Assembly: GCA_900618425.1 (NCBI GenBank) | Contig: UZAN01047404.1 | Coordinates: 8,332-20,602, forward strand | Length of the DNA stretch: 12,271 nt | Source of the DNA: Echinostoma caproni | Lineage: Eukaryota; Platyhelminthes; Trematoda; Plagiorchiida; Echinostomatidae | Reading direction: 5' to 3' | Part shown: positions 1 to 8,689 of the stretch, in pieces | Layout: each line of letters opens with the position of its first letter | Position numbering within the stretch: the first letter of the stretch is position 1 | Translations under genes and position numbers: made by a program | The notes under the pieces: model-generated | The model's input: only the letters and a program-made list of their open reading frames with translations | Told to the model about the DNA's origin: nothing | Databases searched by the model: none

Positions 1-766
1 TCTCTTCTCGCGGTCGGCTCTCATGGCACTTAATCTTGGTGGAGAAGATATGGTTGGATTTGCGCCATCCATGCAAAAATTGGTATTTCATGTCTTCATA
101 AACCAACTGCTTTGAGGAGCATAAGCGAAGTCAATCTGCCGGGGTGGGTGAGCATAAGTAACTTTATCACACGTTCAGCTGATGTGTTGGACAGACTGCA
201 TTTTTGCAGAATGTTATTCCATCTTTTGATGTTGTAAGGAGTTTGGCTGACTTTCCTTTGAGCTTCTGTCATGCCCCGTCTGATGTTCCAACGAGAGTCA
301 GATTTGTCATTCTGCCCTGCAGTCTCTCGCTCCCTCTGGCGTTCGTTCCACGGGAAGTCACGACGTATTCTTATATGACTCCAGTCTGACGAATGCGGCA
401 TGGGCGAGCGAAGGAGAATTTCTGATGCGTTTTTTAAGTCGCAATCTCCGGTCTTATTAGCCTTGGTGTGTGAGTTTTGGTAGTTGCGTCACCGCTTTTT
501 AGTGTATGGTGCTTCACTACACGGTTGTTGGGCGAGGCTTTATCCACCGATTTGACTAATTGCATCCGCATTACGAACCAAGTTGAAAAACCAACCTCCT
601 GCCTCACCTACAAGGTGTTTTAAGGTTAGATGCCTAGTGTGCAGTCAGTTCCACATCAAATCGCTTAAGTAATCTAAATAACCGAAGGCACACACTAATG
701 ATCGAAGCCTCCGAAGCCATTGAAAGTGTCCTCACTGAAGTCAACTGTGTCACACCGTATGGTGAA

Positions 767-800
767 TACATATACTTTGACAACTACATATACTTTGACA
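767..800. repeat. Two-copy 16-bp direct duplication (period 18)
   Basis: The 16-mer TACATATACTTTGACA occurs at 767-782 and again, without mismatch, at 785-800, with two bases between the copies. This is seen directly. It looks like a small tandem duplication, possibly from replication slippage. On the minus strand it produces a repeated VKVYV in a short open frame, which I do not take as evidence of a protein. Confidence 0.85.
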
Positions 801-1136
801 GGCGCTTCAAATTTGTTCTGTTTCATCCGATCCGTTCGTGTACCTGTTTCCATCGCTTCTTGTACATTGATCCACCGACCGTCTCTCCTTATTTCACTCC
901 TTGATTGCCGCACCTTCAAAACCCACCGTTTATATAACGATTATATAACTATTCTCGTTTTGTTCTATTTCCACTGACATTCTCTGTTAGAGCATTCCGC
1001 CATCCCCACCATTTTCCTCAGCGACCTTATCCGCTTTGTGTTCCATTTTTAGGGCAGCGTTCAATCCCGTTCCGTCGTATCTTTTCCCCCATGCACTACT
1101 GCACTGTGACTTTCAAATTCTTTTCTTTTTGCCCTT

Positions 1137-1165
1137 TATTGTACATATGACGGTATTGTACATAT
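1137..1165. repeat. Two-copy 12-bp direct duplication (period 17)
   Basis: TATTGTACATAT occurs at 1137-1148 and at 1154-1165, with five bases between. It lies in an AT-rich stretch. This is a direct observation; no function is implied. Confidence 0.8.
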
Positions 1166-2219
1166 AATCATCTTTTGCGTGCTTCACGAAGTTTCGTGAA
1201 ATATACCTTATACTTATAAGTAGTAGTATCAAGTTGTATCCCAAAGTGACGCAATACATCAGTGATGTAGCTTCCATCGTTTTTGTCTTTAGCTCTAAGA
1301 GTCTGATCAGTGCTCCATGGCATTCCATAAGATAATAACGCTACTGCGTTGCCTTTTTTCATTTTTCGGGGCGGGGTGCCTCTGGACTTTTGCCTCAACT
1401 CAGATCACCACTTCTGTCCAACCGGTCGCACTCAGTTGGCCAAACCGGTGAGGTTATTGACCTTCCACCTTGCAGGATTCTTATTCTTCCCTCTGCTCGT
1501 CATCAATCTCTGCTTAAGAGGGGTGATCGGCTCTCCTTTTGATGTTGACACGGTGATCGGTGAAATTCTGAGAGGCTTTGTAGGGACCGCTGTCGTTTTG
1601 GGGGAACCTGAAGTTTGGTGGCGTGGCCTAATCCCAGAGCTGGCAGTATTGTGTGGTTGTTTCTCTTCCGGGTGGCTAGGCTCAGCTAACTCGAGGTTGA
1701 ACTCTCGGTTTGGTTTTAGCCTGCCTACAGAGCGAATATACATATATTACACTACTTCTTTAGGATGAGCAACAAAGTAGTTGTATGTCAATAGTCACTG
1801 TTTTGTCGCAGTGTCTGTGATACCAGTGGTCACAAATGTAGCAGCTCAGAGCATTGCTTTTGCTCGAGACTATTTTCTTAAACTTGTAACAGTTTGAGGT
1901 CTCTACCTAAAGGTTAGTCTTACTTAGCGCCCTAGGCGTTATCTTTAGTTTTTTCATATTTATTTGTGGTTGTATTTAAGTTATGTACATAGAAACGGAT
2001 CATTCTATCGGAAGTATTAAACAATAATAAATGGAACAAATGTCAGACAGCTGTTATTCTGTTGAAAATGATTAGAGCGATACCGCGTGGATTTTGCTGT
2101 GGAAGTGACTCCAAGTTTTCATTCTTTGTTTGATCTTGTGGCCTGCCACATCAATGTGATCCAACAATGCCCTCAGTAATGTCCGAAGCTATTCAGAATC
2201 TTCCTCCCTATTTTGGTAG

Positions 2220-3015
2220 GTCTTCTTTGCTCAATATTTCAGACCGCGCAATCATTCTACAACAGTTGGAAACGATTCCTTAAAGGGATTGTCTAGGAGT
2301 AGCTGTTTGCACTTGCCAGAGTTTGGCGGTGGCAGCTAACGATTTTTACCTAGTCAGCCTACAGGAAGGAGGGGTATGTTATCTTCTTGGTCAGGTCGTC
2401 TTTGCATATTAGGAAGCGCAGGGGCCACAGCACGAACCCTCGTGCCACACCGCTACAGACTGCTCCCTCTACTCTGTCGTAGAAAGATTGGTCTAGCAAG
2501 GATCCCGTTATCTCTGCACCGAATTGTTCAACCAAATGGAATATCTTGAGCTTTTAGATCAGTATTCTAAGTAGAATGCTTTTTAGAGGCCAGGTAACAG
2601 ACTTTCACACACTCCGCGCAGTCGACCGTTTAGGTTGCATCGTCCATGAGAACTAGCAGATTTGACAAGCAGGACGTCTTTGAGGCTATATCCAGCACTG
2701 ACTCACTACACGTTTGGTGGTATGTTACCTGAAGATGAATTCCGTCATTTTCAGTGAAACTGGCAACAGGTTGGTTCGTCTTAGTTGCCTGCCGAGTACT
2801 TCGACCCTTCCTTGTGGACTGGCACTACCTCTGCTACCCTCCAAAATGCTCTTAGTTGCCCGTCGCACAGGGCCAGTGGGGAGGCAAGGACCGTTGCTGG
2901 GGGTTTCAGGATGGCTAGGTGGATGCCATCTGACCCTGATTATTCACACTAGTTTAGGTGCCGGAGGTTGTCATCAACCTACTGAAAGAGTATTTCGAAA
3001 TCATCAATACACTTG
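2220..3015 (-). pseudogene. Reverse transcriptase fragment of element C (broken)
   Basis: Reading the minus strand from about 3015 downward gives scattered but correctly ordered RT blocks. First comes GSDGIHLAILK near 2900-2935, the motif found early in the RT fingers as GPDGI..A.LK. Next is AEVVPVHKEGSKYSAGN near 2785-2835, the usual A.VVPI.K.G.....NYRP block. Then comes a degraded PQGSVLGPLLF block with WPLRFLI near 2400-2440. Last is a catalytic-loop remnant near 2332-2360, where the expected FADD reads as stop-A-D-stop before VKI. These blocks are spread over different frames with several in-frame stops, so no functional enzyme is encoded. Family knowledge: this RT primes on nicked target DNA and copies the element's RNA. 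The length and block order fit CR1/jockey-type RTs; the exact clade is not resolved. Confidence 0.7.
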
Positions 3016-3339
3016 ATGGGCGCCAGAGTTTCTCATCCACCCGTGGCTCTGCTGTCCCCTACGTACACTTATTGTGCTGAACATCCGCGGACCTGAGCTG
3101 GGGAGAGTGGAGGAAACATTTTCGGGGTAGCATTCGGGTCTAGTCCTGAGTGCGTTCTCTGTTTTTTTCCAGAGGATTTACGAGGTAAGCCACGCATTTC
3201 TAGCCTGGGCTTGCGTTGTGAGCGGAGTGGTTTCGGGTTAGCATGAATACCCCTGACTGATTCACGGGTGGCTCAGTTCTATTTAAGTTATCCTTAATTT
3301 TCAGCTTCAGTAGTCATACGGATTGTAACGCCGCTGGTC

Positions 3340-3891
3340 TTATACGCGACAGCAGCCTTTGTGTGCGACCGTTGCTGGCATTCTCCGGCTCCTCCTTAGT
3401 TGGGCAGCAGTTGAAAAAAACGAAGCTCTTTGACTAGGTTTACTAAACTTAACAACCAAGGGCCTCACCTTATGCTCTTTTGTAGACCATTGTCCTAGGC
3501 TTAGCATCCTCTTGATGGTTGCGTGAGGAGTGCCGAATAGCCTGAGGAGGGATGTAATTCGATGCCGGACTCGCGTGTCCCTCCACTCTGCAATCCGGCA
3601 GAAGAGCCAGGCACTGCCCTTGATTACTACGTTTCTGTTCCTCCCAAGTGCGATGTCAGTGTTTGTCTCTAGATTTTTTATTCTATCGAAGTTTGAGAGG
3701 GCTACCTTAGAGACCTTGGTAAGTTTAGTGGCCTGGTTGGTTAGGGAGGCTGTGATCTTCTTTAGTTCACGTAACATATCATCACTATGATTATGCAATT
3801 CTCGATAGTCAATGGTGTTCTGACTGATTTTTCTTTTGATTACCGTAATAGTTATACAAAAATTAGTATACAACATGAACTGAGGAGACAT
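3340..3891 (-). CDS. ORF1-like RNA-binding protein of a non-LTR retrotransposon
   Basis: This 183-codon minus-strand frame runs from an ATG at 3891 to a stop at 3340, without interruption. Residues about 30-82 form a heptad-like, charged, coiled-coil-prone stretch (LRELKKI, NFDRIKNLETNTD). A conserved-looking block then begins with RNVVIKG at 86-92. It continues with LLRLFGTP at 115-122, IKRMLSLGQW at 126-135 and RPLVVKF at 143-149, followed by a basic tail. Coiled coil plus an RNVVI+G...LG.W....RPL.V.F core is the pattern I associate with ORF1 proteins of CR1-like elements, which bind element RNA. The RT of element C lies directly downstream in the same direction. The frame is probably truncated at both ends relative to a full ORF1. 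Being open does not show that it is expressed. The true start is uncertain. Confidence 0.6.
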   Translation of the reverse strand: MSPQFMLYTNFCITITVIKRKISQNTIDYRELHNHSDDMLRELKKITASLTNQATKLTKVSKVALSNFDRIKNLETNTDIALGRNRNVVIKGSAWLFCRIAEWRDTRVRHRITSLLRLFGTPHATIKRMLSLGQWSTKEHKVRPLVVKFSKPSQRASFFSTAAQLRRSRRMPATVAHKGCCRV

Positions 3892-4169
3892 TAGGGTTTG
3901 CGGAGAGTCAGAATAGGAAAACGAATACAGGAAAGTNNNNAAAACAGTAAATATTTTAGGTTCCTTCTTCCAGTCTTGAATTGCGTGATTTCCTTTGCGT
4001 GTTTTCCCGCCGGATGAGATCCTTTGGATCTGAGAAGCAATACGAAGGGTACATGCAATTAGTGCCGGTAATTCGACTCTCTGTCATACCTTGGAATTTG
4101 CGTCTGTCAAGTCGATTTTGGAAAGTCACGTGCCGCCATTCAATGGTTTTATAAAATCTTCTGGGCTCA
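3892..4169. other. Unassigned stretch with assembly gap
   Basis: This lies upstream of the element C ORF1 in minus-strand terms, and could be its 5' untranslated part or flanking DNA. I see no coding signal. Four ambiguous bases (NNNN) occupy 3937-3940 and are probably a small assembly gap, so spacing here should not be trusted. Confidence 0.5.
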
Positions 4170-4627
4170 GGTTAGTGGGGCACACTTTCTCAACTCCTGA
4201 AGCAGGGTTAGCATATAGACACCTCGAATACGTGCTGTTTTACCGTGGCGTTTGATTGATACCACAATTCTTGTTGCCCGCACGCTTGAAGTGACACGGG
4301 TGATGATACAATCACGCTCTATTTTCCCAATGGCTTTCAATACATCTTCTCCTTGACCATATGGGATTACACGAATTTCATGAATATCAGCTCATAGTCA
4401 GCTTCCAGTTTGGCAGGCTGATGGTTCATACCTCCAACATTCTCGGATCACTTTATGACTGAACACTCCAAGTTAGTGTCCTCGTTGAAAGTCGTGCTGG
4501 TATGAAGTGACAAGGATTGGTTCAACATACTAATTGCAGCTAAACCCAGTATGGAGGACTGCTTGTGGAGATCAAGAAGCAAATGGGAACAAAGCAGTTT
4601 TCTGTAGATCGCACTATCAGCAAAACG
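4170..4627 (-). pseudogene. Possible fossil coding segment of unknown family
   Basis: Two minus-strand open segments overlap in different frames. One spans 4391 to 4170 (74 codons, then a TGA) and contains VIPYGQGEDVLKAIGKIE and SIKRHGKTARIRGVYM. The other spans 4627 to 4370 and is interrupted only by a TGA at 4448-4450; it contains NHQPAKLEADYELIFMKF. The two could be one older frame split by a single frameshift near 4370-4391. The composition is protein-like (mixed charged and hydrophobic residues, no low complexity), and there is no ATG at the front. I do not recognise the family. It could be part of an unclassified repeat, an eroded exon, or chance. Confidence 0.3.
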
Positions 4628-4687
4628 TCAACTGACAACCACAGGTTGTATCCGGTACCACCGGATGTTGGAAGGGTTTTGGCTTCC
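4627..4687. repeat. Cluster of adjacent small inverted repeats
   Basis: Four inverted repeats follow one another. GTCA-AC-TGAC is at 4627-4636. ACAACC-ACA-GGTTGT is at 4635-4649, with a perfect 6-bp stem. ATCCGGT-ACC-ACCGGAT is at 4650-4666, with a perfect 7-bp stem. GGAAG-8 nt-CTTCC is at 4670-4687. The second and third abut with no spacer and both have 3-nt loops. CCGGAT recurs at 4686-4691. All pairings were checked base by base. A role (structured RNA, transposon end, protein site) is not shown by the sequence. Confidence 0.75.
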
Positions 4688-4699
4688 GGATAAATCGCT

Positions 4700-5650
4700 C
4701 GTTATACTTCAGTACAAATGACAGATTCCATACACATTTGCGTATGTGAACTGGATACATCGACTCGGAGTTGTTAATGAAAACACAAAGCTTTTTCCTT
4801 ACTTAGCTGGAAGCTGTGCTAGGCTACATTGGGGCTGTTTGTATACTCGCCATATGTGGCCAATTTTCCTTCACTCATGGCATTTCGCATTGCGAAATCG
4901 ACATGTGGAGTGCAGGCGGTAAGCTCTACGCGATAGACATGTTTTGTTTTGTTTCGCGGTGCCAGAATTATCACTTTGTGGGTTTGATACATTTGTGGTC
5001 ACGAGAGGTCGAACTGCTTTCTGGTTTTTGTTGGAATAGAGTGATCACCTCGTCGGAAGTTGCTTGGATGAAATCATCATGTTGTTCACAGATCTTGCGT
5101 GTCTCTGAAAATGTTATTTTTTTCTTTTCCAGCCATTTTCATTTCAGTGTCAAATTATTAAAGCTGCCACCAGATGGTCACAAAGTTGTTTCTGCAAACG
5201 ATCACGTTAAGTGCAACGTGCCGCCTGCTTTTTCAATTGGCGGATGAATTTGTGACAATTTATGTTTTTGACACGTGTCAAGGGATTGAATCTAGCTCTT
5301 TCATGTGTTTGAATTTGAATAGGCATCTGGTGATCAAGCAGCAGCTGCTGCAAGGAATCGTATGGAAGGTTCGCCGGGGTCTCTGAGAATAGAGCTCACG
5401 ATCGCCAGCATTCTCACTGCTGTCTGGTTGTCTGGTTCTGCACACCACCTTTATCAATGCTACACCCCAGCTGGAAGCGCTCCATCCGTTCCTGAATCCC
5501 GGATGCAAATAAAACATTGAACTGCGCTAGCACTTTTATGATGGAGTCTACCGCCATCGGGAAGCAGGAAAAAGGCCAAAGAGGCAGCAGTTTATGTATT
5601 GAGAGAAATCAAAGAACAAAGAACGTTTATTGATTACATAGGTATCCAAC
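4700..5650. other. Unassigned region between elements C and A
   Basis: No recognisable gene. The longest plus-strand open frame (4816-5247) lacks an ATG at its start and resembles no family I know. A minus-strand ATG frame at 5517-5278 (79 codons, Cys- and Arg-rich at its C-terminal half) is open but also unrecognised. A minus-strand AATAAA lies near 5625-5632. Unclassified repeat is the most likely content. Confidence 0.5.
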
Positions 5651-5689
5651 ATTGACTTGCTTGTAATCTAGATATCATCGAGTTTCTGT

Positions 5690-6060
5690 TTGAACCGCCC
5701 TGAATGTACACCCGAGGAGGACCAGGGACTCCTTAATGTCCTAGACGGTGAAAGCAGACATTCACTAGATTTTTTATAGGGGGGAATTTCAGTCTTCCAG
5801 GCTAAGACTGCGCGATAGAACATGCGCAAACAAGAACACCGGAGTACGCTTTCCTAAAATAGATGCACTCAAGGGCCTTGCAACAAATTATCCACGAGTG
5901 TACTGAGTACAGAGTGGAAGACAGGCCATCCCTGCTTGACCCAATAGCTACAACCATGGAGGGGAATGTAACCACCCTTAATTACCATGCACTAGTCGAT
6001 TGAAGTAACCGCGATAGCCATGCAATCGAGCCAATTCTGCTGCATCGTAAAAGCAATGTT
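5690..6060 (+). pseudogene. EEP-type endonuclease remnant of element A
   Basis: The frame at 5690 reads LNRPECTPEEDQGLLNVL, resembling the V.YRPP....E....LL..L segment of apurinic-like (EEP) endonucleases in non-LTR elements. After a TAG at 5777-5779, the next frame gives FIGGNFSLPG from 5773, at the place of the conserved GDFN motif, with the Asp replaced. About 5875-6000 then gives IIHECTEYR...RPSLLDP and LNYHALVD, matching the T.....PS.LDL....G.SDH end of the domain. The conserved SDH is not preserved: the pair after ALVD is a stop and SN. Only the C-terminal half or so of the domain is visible. Family knowledge: this enzyme nicks the target to prime reverse transcription. This copy cannot. 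Confidence 0.6.
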
Positions 6061-6599
6061 AGGAGATCCAGAAACTACTACATGGTAGATACGATGAGAC
6101 TAAAGTCTAGAGTTGCTCAACTGGAGTGGTACACGAGGTTTGAAAATATCATTATAGACGAGCACTAGGGCCGGATAAAAATAAACATTCTGCTCCTACA
6201 GTAAAAAATCACTCTCATGAAACTCAGGGCAGCGAACACAAATGCTAACCGCTGTGATGAAGACTAGCGGTAACAGGAGCGACACAGCGTATAAATAGCC
6301 AGCACGCGTTGAGATCAACAGACAACCACAGATCCTGAGCACGGTACCCCAAGGATGGGAACAAAGCAGTGGCAGTTAAACGGGAGCTCAAACGACAATA
6401 CCAGCTCAAAATGACAAAGTGTGTTAAATGCTACCGCTACGCCCAGTCTAAAGGAGGGATCAAGGAGAAAGTGGTCGCTCTAATACTGGACGATAGAGAA
6501 GTAGTAGCCCATGAGTGGGATATGGCAGTATGATTTAAGGATTACTTTATAAGCGTGCATAGGATGGACTGAGTCGCTACAGGACAACCTGACCTCCAC

Positions 6600-8095
6600 A
6601 TTACTAGACCAGGTATCCCCGAATTACAGGTGGGGTTGGAACAGGTTAATAGAAACCTTTGCGAGCTAAACGCCACCAAATTCGCTGGCCCAGATGGAAT
6701 CACCAAGCCATAGTAAAATATATCGTAGAGGATCTAGGGGGTCCACTCTTCTCCCTGCAAAATTAGACTCTAGAGTAGTGCATGGCACCACAAGATTGGA
6801 AAACTGCGATTGTGGTTGCCATATGTGAGGGGGGACCGAGACAAAAAGTGGAAAATTATAGTCGAGTACGTCTCATAAACGTCTTGTGTAAAGCTCTAGA
6901 GAGAACCATTAGAACCCACTCACTCAGCACGCCTTCTGATTGCGTCACGGCATTGATTCTCGAAAAGAAAATCCTGTTTCAGCAATCTGTTGCACTTTTT
7001 AGATGAAGTCACGGCGAGACTAGATGATAGAAAGGTGGACAATCTCGGTTAAAGTAAAGTATTTAACCTATTAGGTTATCACATACTTTTGGCCAACATA
7101 GATACTCTATGGATAAAGGGTAAGAGTCACAAGTGGTCAACAGCTTTTATGACCGATCGGAATTTCCATGTTCGAGGCGGAGAAGCAAACTCACCAATGG
7201 AATTCATTGCCAATAGAGCGCCAAAAGGGTCATTCCTAGGTTGACTCCTATTCTTGCTCTACATGAATGATCTTTCTGGCAGCCTTGGCTTCCACGTATA
7301 TGTTTGTGGGCGATGTCAAGATCGTAGAATCAAAATGGACAGCAGAAATAACAGATATAGGGGGAGTGCTTGATTGAGCACGAACATGGCATTGCTTCTC
7401 AATATAGGGAAGAGCCATGTTTTGATGACTAGGAGCGAACGGCTAGTCGTGAGGTCGGTCGTTCATTACAAACGACACAAGATTGAGATTTTGAAATACT
7501 ATCGACAGAATACTGAATATGGACAGAACAGTGTATTTTAGTGTCACATCTGGCCTGTAGAGAGCTTTTCCGACTGCAGTTAGCATCAGCATGCGAGAAA
7601 ACCGGAGGCATTTGTACCTCTGTACAAGGCAATTGTTTGATCGCCTCTAGATTACTGTATACAAGCCTGGGCTCCATTCTTTAAAAACGTCGCCACTTGT
7701 CTCGAGGGGTCCAAGGATTAGTCATAAGAATGATCGAAGGTAATCGAGGGAGCCGTCTAGGCAGAGATTTCAGGATCTCGGATACTTCTAAGAAAGAAGA
7801 AAACTCCTAGGTTATTTGTTAAATACACTCAAATTAATGAATAGCCTGGTTAGGATGGATCACGCATTGTCTTTCGAAAGGCTGGAGGCAACACTAGGGG
7901 ACACGTTTATAAGCTGAAGAAAATGAGCACGATACTTGCGGACCGTTCAAAGTTCTTCAACAACAGTGTGGTCAACACAGAATGTGTTACCACAGGAGCT
8001 GGTGGAACAGGGCAGCCCACACGAGTTCAGGAAGGAGCTCGATAAGCGTTGGTTAAATTTATTTCCCGAAATAGACACGTACGTTGAGGTTTAGA
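6600..8095 (+). pseudogene. Reverse transcriptase and C-terminal region of element A (broken)
   Basis: RT blocks appear in order across shifting frames. They are FAGPDGI near 6683-6700, then QDWKTAIVVAICEGGPRQKV from 6788, then INVLCKALERTIR to about 6920. Next come LLHFLDEVTARLDD near 6985-7027, NFHVRGG near 7160, and an APKGSFLG-stop-LLFLLYMNDL block near 7210-7270. The catalytic loop at 7303-7314 reads FVGD instead of F-A-D-D, so the first catalytic Asp is lost. Downstream, EAFVPLYKAIV near 7605-7640 and FNNSVV...LPQELVEQ near 7950-8010 match the C-terminal domain of CR1-like RTs. In-frame stops occur throughout. An EEP remnant lies upstream. Confidence 0.75.
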
Positions 8096-8175
8096 AACAG
8101 TGGTAGGTTCTTTCGTTTACTAAACACCTGTAGCAGGGCAACGCTTCCAAAGTGGGGTCAGTTGCCTGAATAAAC

Positions 8176-8600
8176 GGGCAAAGTATGTTTTTCCTTTCTT
8201 TGCAGAGAAGGAGACGACTGGGACGAGCAGCAAATGTGAAGAACTGCAATGTAGGAGCCAACAGGTGGGTTCACCACCAAAGGCGGTCTAGACGCCCTGG
8301 TTATCTCCTATTCTGTACAAAGTGAAGAGTACTGAAATGAAGCAGATCCTAATGGTGCAAATTCAGTCAAAAGTACCGGTTATACTGGTCGTATTTTGCC
8401 TTAACGTTTTGTGGTTAAAATGTAGTTCAGTTCGGCTTACACAGGACGAAAGTATTGCAGACCAATCTTGTGTCCAGATCGTTGTGTTGTCAGCTACTTG
8501 CCTTGGCTTCCACCACTGCTCGTCAAACGTTCCTTCTGCTTTTTGTTTCTGAAAGGCAGAATGTTTAGGTGCAGTATCACATCCGCCAGATTTGTATAAA
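8176..8600. other. Spacer between converging elements A and B
   Basis: No recognised gene. A short plus-strand ATG frame at 8322-8552 (76 codons) starts with a hydrophobic run but resembles nothing I know. It may instead be the 3' untranslated part of either element, since both end near here. A small GGTG-4 nt-CACC inverted repeat lies at 8264-8275. A pyrimidine-rich TTTTTCCTTTCTTTGCAG at about 8189-8206 resembles a splice acceptor, but no exon context supports it. Confidence 0.45.
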
Positions 8601-8689
8601 TGGAATACATAGATATAAGAAGAGATTCACCTTGTTCTTTCATCGCCTCTCAAGTGGCCAACTCCAGAAACATCACGTCCCAACACAGA

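Larger units (their letters stand above)
1..2200. other. Unassigned region, no recognisable gene
   Basis: I see no protein family, RNA gene or complete mobile element here. Several short open frames exist on both strands. The most extensive are a minus-strand frame at 96-401 (101 codons, charged, rich in Arg/Asn/Trp) and overlapping opposite-strand frames at 1349-1768 (plus) and 1432-1743 (minus). None shows a motif I can name, and several begin within or end at ordinary AT-rich sequence. The block at 1130-1240 is distinctly AT-rich and contains a 12-bp duplication. In a neighbourhood this dense in transposon remains, the simplest reading is unclassified repeat or eroded intergenic DNA. Confidence 0.6.
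2200..3891 (-). mobile_element. Element C: decayed non-LTR (CR1-like) retrotransposon
   Basis: An ORF1-like frame (3891 down to 3340) is followed in the same direction by a broken RT (about 3015 down to about 2220). This is the ORF1 then ORF2 order of CR1-like non-LTR retrotransposons. The endonuclease that should start ORF2 is not recognisable, and only about 325 bp separate ORF1 from RT homology. That is far too little for a complete EEP domain, so an internal deletion is likely. The ends are not defined: I see neither a target-site duplication nor a clear 3' tail, so these limits are only the extent of recognisable homology. Confidence 0.7.
5650..8175 (+). mobile_element. Element A: decayed CR1-like non-LTR retrotransposon
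   Basis: Plus-strand homology runs in the order expected for ORF2 of a CR1-like element: endonuclease remnant (about 5690-6060), linker (about 6060-6600), RT (about 6600-7335), then thumb and C-terminal region (about 7335-8095). It closes with WLNLFPEIDTYVEV and a stop near 8090. An AATAAA lies at 8169-8174, shortly after the end of coding homology. The left limit is only where homology fades near 5650; no ORF1 was found upstream, consistent with 5' truncation. There are many stops and frameshifts, so it is an old, dead copy. It converges with element B, which is on the opposite strand. Confidence 0.75.

Noticed and set aside
1617..1720. tRNA-derived SINE with A-box and B-box-like sequence
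   Set aside because: The B-box resemblance (GGTTGAACTC) lacks key bases, the box spacing does not fit, and no tail follows.
2714..3016. 100-codon plus-strand frame
   Set aside because: It is the antisense of the element C RT blocks (GSDGIH and AEVVPVHK on the minus strand) and has no motif of its own.
3530..3790. 86-codon plus-strand frame
   Set aside because: It lies wholly antisense to the ORF1-like frame, which has the recognisable blocks.
4816..5247. 143-codon plus-strand frame with a hydrophobic start
   Set aside because: It begins at GTG, which is not a normal nuclear animal start. The secretion-signal look is weak, and no family is recognised.
8169..8174. AATAAA as a host polyadenylation signal
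   Set aside because: It sits just after the element A coding remnant and at most belongs to that dead element. No host gene is upstream.
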